A DNA stretch of 8,627 nucleotides from Chlamydiia bacterium. GTDB taxonomy: Bacteria > Chlamydiota > Chlamydiia > Chlamydiales > JACKPQ01. Both the position numbers and the translations under genes were made by a program. The stretch is taken from contig JAUILX010000037.1 of the NCBI GenBank assembly GCA_030433395.1, positions 1-8,627 of the forward strand, in the 5' to 3' direction. The stretch's first letter is position 1; each line of letters opens with the position of its first letter. This document shows positions 6,701-8,627 of this stretch, in pieces. Below the pieces are notes generated by a model. The model saw only the letters and a list, made by a program, of their open reading frames with translations, had not been told where the DNA came from and searched no databases.

Positions 6701-7029
6701 GCTCAGCGCGTCCGAATCGCATCAAGGCCCTTTACCACCATAAGGGCTGGATGGATGCCTACAAAAGCGTTCAGCATACGCTCTGCGGCAAAACATCGAC
6801 GGCAGAATTCCGCTACCATCCAACACTAGAGAAAGAAAGCCGCCCCATTACCTGTAAACATGCCTGGTTTGGAGGCATCGCCTTTGATCCAAATTATCCT
6901 GGCTTTACAAAGCCTGAGCTTGTGGTAGTTGTCTTACAAAGATTTGCAGATTATGGAAAAGAAGCTGCGCCTGTGGCCGCTCTTATGGTTAAGAAATGGC
7001 GCGAGTTAAATCAGACAAGCAGTCACTAA
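3784..7029 (+). CDS. mrdA: Penicillin-binding protein 2, extra-long chlamydial type
   Basis: Class B penicillin-binding protein, a DD-transpeptidase that crosslinks peptidoglycan outside the inner membrane, normally with RodA or FtsW and, in Chlamydiae, in MreB-directed division. One membrane anchor lies at residues 13-31. The dimerisation (pedestal) domain follows, with the R57-G58-x-I60-x-D62-R63-x-G65 motif and GGIEQAYDSELRG at 255-267. The transpeptidase domain opens with GGAIVALDP (342-350). Active-site motifs are S724-V-F-K727 (catalytic serine and lysine), S799-S-N801 and K1003-T-S1005, the last in place of the common KTG or KSG. About 290 residues (roughly 390-680) are inserted between the start of the transpeptidase domain and the SxxK serine, which explains the 1081-residue length. 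From memory, Chlamydia PBP2 is also close to 1080 residues. The start ATG overlaps the stop of the upstream exported protein. A weak AGGGAG lies 14 bases away, so coupling is likely. The 3' end overlaps the convergent decarboxylase gene by 41 bp. Confidence 0.96.
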   Translation: MNAKDIPRKANRVLYLITVSLLLIFVRVWYLQTSARAKHVKRARAPRERVFTQQPTRGAIYDRFGLPLAINRTQFNAAICYSPIRDIPYVRWSKDESGKRCKIYARKEYIETLSTMLAKELDLNIQDIEDRVYSRAAIFPNTPYVLKAGIDEKTYARLKMQERHYPGLIAECSSKRCYPQAKVGSHVIGYLGAISDRQYSSVGRELESLKQFLKAREEGLPAVLPKGYKTAKAVKERFETLTQQTYTINALIGKGGIEQAYDSELRGISGQQVIEVDVRGKTLRKLHGSQDPLPGKSLTLSISAELQAYAEELLATTEKTRDDNFAKAGKEHDLLSGPFIKGGAIVALDPLTGEVIACASYPRFDSNDFVQRDPKISQWLETPTYIGNIWDGISFLEKEQKLSSILSKSLTWERYLDCILTKNSSLRHQLGMVKTLQQSIKIQEALDLLLHFSGQGSVACLINALYPNDSVNASVVQQLHSHEASAKLKASLDPYLKPIPHNEDKLLFLDLLRLNADRKKFTSDIIDSLPTLTLGEQRQLNQAAATLLAKLKPKAQSLFHTHDFAAWRQAHFQDYLKEKRAQERKNNRFAKPYLDYLLKEENAQFTQFWNKLRFALLDALVRNSDDELCDHLKLYTEQLKDEDLHPLNILRQHLRQLPAQTCHAYLQTLVPFHDLTEPLYGKYRLVKSENGVSQLKHLAAAFYPPSSFGYGKSHVYQQSAPPGSVFKIATAYAGLKEHYEKTAGTNPNPLTLFDETRPGNILGHFLNGDKIPRLYKGGRVPRSHGYIGKVDLKTAMERSSNVYFSILAGDGLTSPQQLYDAAKELGFGSLSGIDLPGEFRGTLPTDLMDNRTGLYSFAIGQHAFDGTPLQTALMMSAIANNGKIMKPRILKQIQGPKLSLSSNLFDLSSPYPFQNTLQSLGIQFPLFTKTLQLQAATADQTPDAHLLRELFLPPSMRELILDSLYRVVNGEMGSARPNRIKALYHHKGWMDAYKSVQHTLCGKTSTAEFRYHPTLEKESRPITCKHAWFGGIAFDPNYPGFTKPELVVVVLQRFADYGKEAAPVAALMVKKWRELNQTSSH
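3904..3936 (+). terminator. Terminator-shaped hairpin inside the PBP2 gene
   Basis: Bases 3907-3916 pair with 3922-3931 around a five-base loop, giving ten pairs with one G-T wobble and nine standard pairs, eight of them G-C. The stem is followed directly by TTTTT (3932-3936), and the preceding AAG can extend the pairing into the T run. This is the shape of a Rho-independent terminator on the plus strand, about 120 bases into the PBP2 frame. The sequence also encodes an arginine-rich stretch (RARAPRER), so codon content may be the cause. Whether it works while ribosomes cover it is unknown. Confidence 0.35.
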
Positions 7030-7942
7030 AATAGGCAATTGTCTGCTTGAGCCCTTTGTTTAAATGAACTTGCGGCTGCCAATTTAACAAGGTATGGGCT
7101 TGCTCAATATTGGGCTTTCGCATCTTTGGATCATCTACAGGCAAGGGCTCATAGCATAGCTCTGATTGAGACCCTGTGATCTCTAAAATTTGCTCTGCTA
7201 GATCTTTTACAGTAAATTCATGGGGATTACCCAAGTTAACTGGACCTGTTACCTCAATCGGTGAGTTCATTAGCACCATCAAACCGGCAATCATATCATC
7301 GACATAGCAAAAAGAGCGGGTTTGCAAACCATCACCATACAATGTTAAATCTCTACCTTGCAAAGCTTGGACAATGAAATTGGATACGACACGCCCATCT
7401 TCAGGATGCATGCGAGGTCCGTAAGTATTGAAAATACGAGCAATTTTAATTGAAACACCTTGCCTTCGATGATATTCGAAAAAAAGTGTTTCTGCGAGTC
7501 GCTTGCCTTCGTCATAACAGGCGCGCGGCCCATTTGGATTAACGTGTCCCCAATAATCTTCAGGTTGAGGGTGGACCTGCGGATCTCCATAAACTTCACT
7601 TGTCGAAGCTTGTAAAATACTGGCATTACAAATTCTAGCTAGCTCTAAGACTTGAAAAATTCCTGCAGTATTTGTCTTCAATGTCTGAATTGGATCTCTT
7701 TGATAGTGAATAGGAGATGCAGGACAAGCCAAATTATAAATCTGATCTACGTCAACATCGATGGGATCACAGATATCCCCTTCTATAAACGTGAATTGTG
7801 AATGATCCAAAAGAGCTGCAATGTTATCTATAGAACCAGTGGATAAATTATCGAGTACTATGACAGAATGCCCTAAATCCAACAATTTTTTTGCCAGATG
7901 GGATCCTAAAAAGCCCGCTCCACCAGTAACTAAAATTTTCAT
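6989..7942 (-). CDS. uxs: UDP-glucuronate decarboxylase (UDP-xylose synthase)
   Basis: A cytoplasmic short-chain dehydrogenase/reductase of the extended type. It oxidises UDP-glucuronate at C4, releases CO2 and reduces the product to UDP-xylose, using a tightly held NAD. The 317-residue length is normal. The NAD-binding loop TGGAGFLG is at residues 6-13. The decarboxylase-specific wording NLACPASPIHYQ (70-81), STSEVYGDP (113-121) and NPNGPRACYDEGKR (135-148) sets it apart from dTDP-glucose dehydratases and epimerases. The catalytic pair is Y143 and K147, with the acidic E116 in the STSE segment. RIFNTYGPRM and DGRVVSNFI follow as expected. The ATG at 7942 has AGGAG five bases upstream. The gene is divergent from a UDP-glucuronate 4-epimerase that uses the same substrate, and its end overlaps the PBP2 gene tail to tail. 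Confidence 0.93.
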   Translation of the reverse strand: MKILVTGGAGFLGSHLAKKLLDLGHSVIVLDNLSTGSIDNIAALLDHSQFTFIEGDICDPIDVDVDQIYNLACPASPIHYQRDPIQTLKTNTAGIFQVLELARICNASILQASTSEVYGDPQVHPQPEDYWGHVNPNGPRACYDEGKRLAETLFFEYHRRQGVSIKIARIFNTYGPRMHPEDGRVVSNFIVQALQGRDLTLYGDGLQTRSFCYVDDMIAGLMVLMNSPIEVTGPVNLGNPHEFTVKDLAEQILEITGSQSELCYEPLPVDDPKMRKPNIEQAHTLLNWQPQVHLNKGLKQTIAYFSDCLSDLTRAIS

Positions 7943-7970
7943 CTAAACTCCTCATTAGACCAAAAACTGA

Positions 7971-7998
7971 ACTATACTCAATATCCTATTTTTATCAA
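7971..7998 (-). promoter_or_regulatory. Predicted promoter of the UDP-glucuronate decarboxylase gene
   Basis: On the minus strand, TTGATA (7993-7998, five of six) and TATAGT (7971-7976, five of six) are 16 bp apart. Transcription would start near 7964, giving a leader of about 22 bases. The -35 box falls inside an inverted repeat at 7993-8007, whose other half touches a -10-like TACAAT (8006-8011) on the plus strand. Confidence 0.6.
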
Positions 7999-8007
7999 AA
8001 TGTGATA
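7993..8007. promoter_or_regulatory. Possible operator between the divergent sugar-nucleotide genes
   Basis: TATCA and TGATA form perfect five-base arms around a five-base spacer in the 78-bp divergent intergenic region. One arm covers most of the decarboxylase -35 box, so a protein bound here could block that promoter and perhaps the opposing one. Five-base arms arise often by chance in AT-rich DNA, so this is only a candidate. Confidence 0.25.
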
Positions 8008-8020
8008 CAATGGTGAGTGC

Positions 8021-8627
8021 ATGAAAAAAATATTTATCACTGGCATTGCTGGGTTCATCGGCTTTCATCTCTCTAAACACTTGCAAGCATATGGTTATGA
8101 CGTTGCTGGGTGTGATCATTTCAGCCCCTACTATGATATTTCGCTTAAGCGCAACCGGGCAAAAGAGCTAGCAGCTTCTCAGGTCCCAGTTCACGAATTT
8201 GACATTCGAGATCTTAAAAAGCTTCAAACAACCATTCAATCGCATCAATCAACCCACCTTGTCCACCTGGCCGCACAGCCAGGCGTTAGAGCATCATTGA
8301 CTCACCCACAAAAATACCTGGATAATAACTTGGATGGGTTTGGTCAAATTCTAGAAACATGCCGGGCGCTAGATCTTAAATTAACTTATGCATCATCGTC
8401 ATCAGTTTACGGCCTCAACAAAAAACAACCTTTTTCTGAGAGCGATCCAACAGATTGTCCTTCTAATCTTTATGGGGCGACCAAAAAAGCCAATGAGCTC
8501 ATGGCCTTTTCCTATAACAACCTTTATCAGATTCCGGTTACAGGCCTAAGGTTTTTTACAGCTTATGGTCCTTGGGGCCGCCCAGATATGGCTTATTACT
8601 GCTTCGCTCAATCAATTTCTAAAGGTC
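8021..8627 (+). CDS. UDP-glucuronate 4-epimerase, 5' part (runs off the window)
   Basis: The first 202 residues of a cytoplasmic extended short-chain dehydrogenase/reductase; no stop codon is reached. It has the NAD-binding loop TGIAGFIG (7-14), HLAAQPGVR (82-90), the YASSSSVYG segment (123-131) and the catalytic pair Y151-GAT-K155. The run GLRFFTAYGPWGRPDMA (175-191) is characteristic of UDP-glucuronate 4-epimerases (CapI/GAE type), which interconvert UDP-glucuronate and UDP-galacturonate, rather than of UDP-glucose 4-epimerase (GalE). About 110-140 residues should lie beyond the edge. GGTGAG at 8012-8017 is a usable but imperfect ribosome binding site. A -10-like TACAAT at 8006-8011 has no good -35 partner and lies very close to the ATG, so the true promoter is uncertain. 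A UDP-glucose dehydrogenase gene nearby would be expected. Confidence 0.9.
   Translation, partial: MKKIFITGIAGFIGFHLSKHLQAYGYDVAGCDHFSPYYDISLKRNRAKELAASQVPVHEFDIRDLKKLQTTIQSHQSTHLVHLAAQPGVRASLTHPQKYLDNNLDGFGQILETCRALDLKLTYASSSSVYGLNKKQPFSESDPTDCPSNLYGATKKANELMAFSYNNLYQIPVTGLRFFTAYGPWGRPDMAYYCFAQSISKG

Noticed and set aside
7016..7049. CAAGCAG/CTGCTTG inverted repeat in the convergent gene ends as a bidirectional terminator
   Set aside because: The arms are only seven bases around a 20-base loop and no T run follows directly on either strand, so function is doubtful.
6989..7942. dTDP-glucose 4,6-dehydratase or UDP-glucose 4-epimerase identity
   Set aside because: The NLACPASPIHYQ and CYDEGKR segments are specific to UDP-glucuronate decarboxylases.
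1..8627. CRISPR array, insertion sequence, prophage or toxin-antitoxin system
   Set aside because: No regularly spaced repeats, transposase, integrase or paired small toxin-like frames were seen. The window is dominated by core and envelope genes.

Overview
The window looks like chromosomal DNA of a bacterium in the phylum Chlamydiae. It is more likely an environmental (Parachlamydia-, Waddlia- or Simkania-like) lineage than a Chlamydia species. Three things support this. The S2 and EF-Ts proteins have chlamydia-like wording (for example VIVVDPSKE and VDTNCDPDPID in S2). The penicillin-binding protein 2 is about 1081 residues, as in Chlamydia and far longer than the usual 600-700. The order tsf-rpsB-tRNA-(insert)-PBP2 recalls the rpsB-ompA-pbp2 neighbourhood of Chlamydia. 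The assignment rests on remembered family features, not on a database search.

Layout. Positions 1-1819 (minus strand) hold the translation block: a tRNA-Gly(TCC) with its own promoter, then rpsB and tsf overlapping by 8 bp, and at the very edge the ribosome binding site of the next gene, expected to be pyrH. Positions 1850-2801 (minus) hold an unrecognised protein with two adjacent N-terminal membrane segments, which resembles the layout of chlamydial Inc proteins, and its promoter. Positions 2873-7029 (plus) hold a two-gene unit: an unrecognised exported, mostly helical protein whose stop overlaps the start of the PBP2 gene (ATGA). Positions 6989-8627 hold two divergently transcribed nucleotide-sugar genes: UDP-glucuronate decarboxylase (minus) and a UDP-glucuronate 4-epimerase that runs off the window (plus).

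How the genes fit together. The left part makes ribosomes and the elongation factor recycler. The middle makes the transpeptidase that crosslinks septal or lateral peptidoglycan, with a partner-like exported protein. The right part draws on UDP-glucuronate to make UDP-xylose and UDP-galacturonate, presumably for surface glycans. The window is ordinary in overall type. The parts worth attention are the two unrecognised proteins standing where Chlamydia has ompA, the large insertion and the KTS triad in PBP2, a terminator-shaped hairpin inside the PBP2 reading frame, and the UDP-glucuronate branch point.
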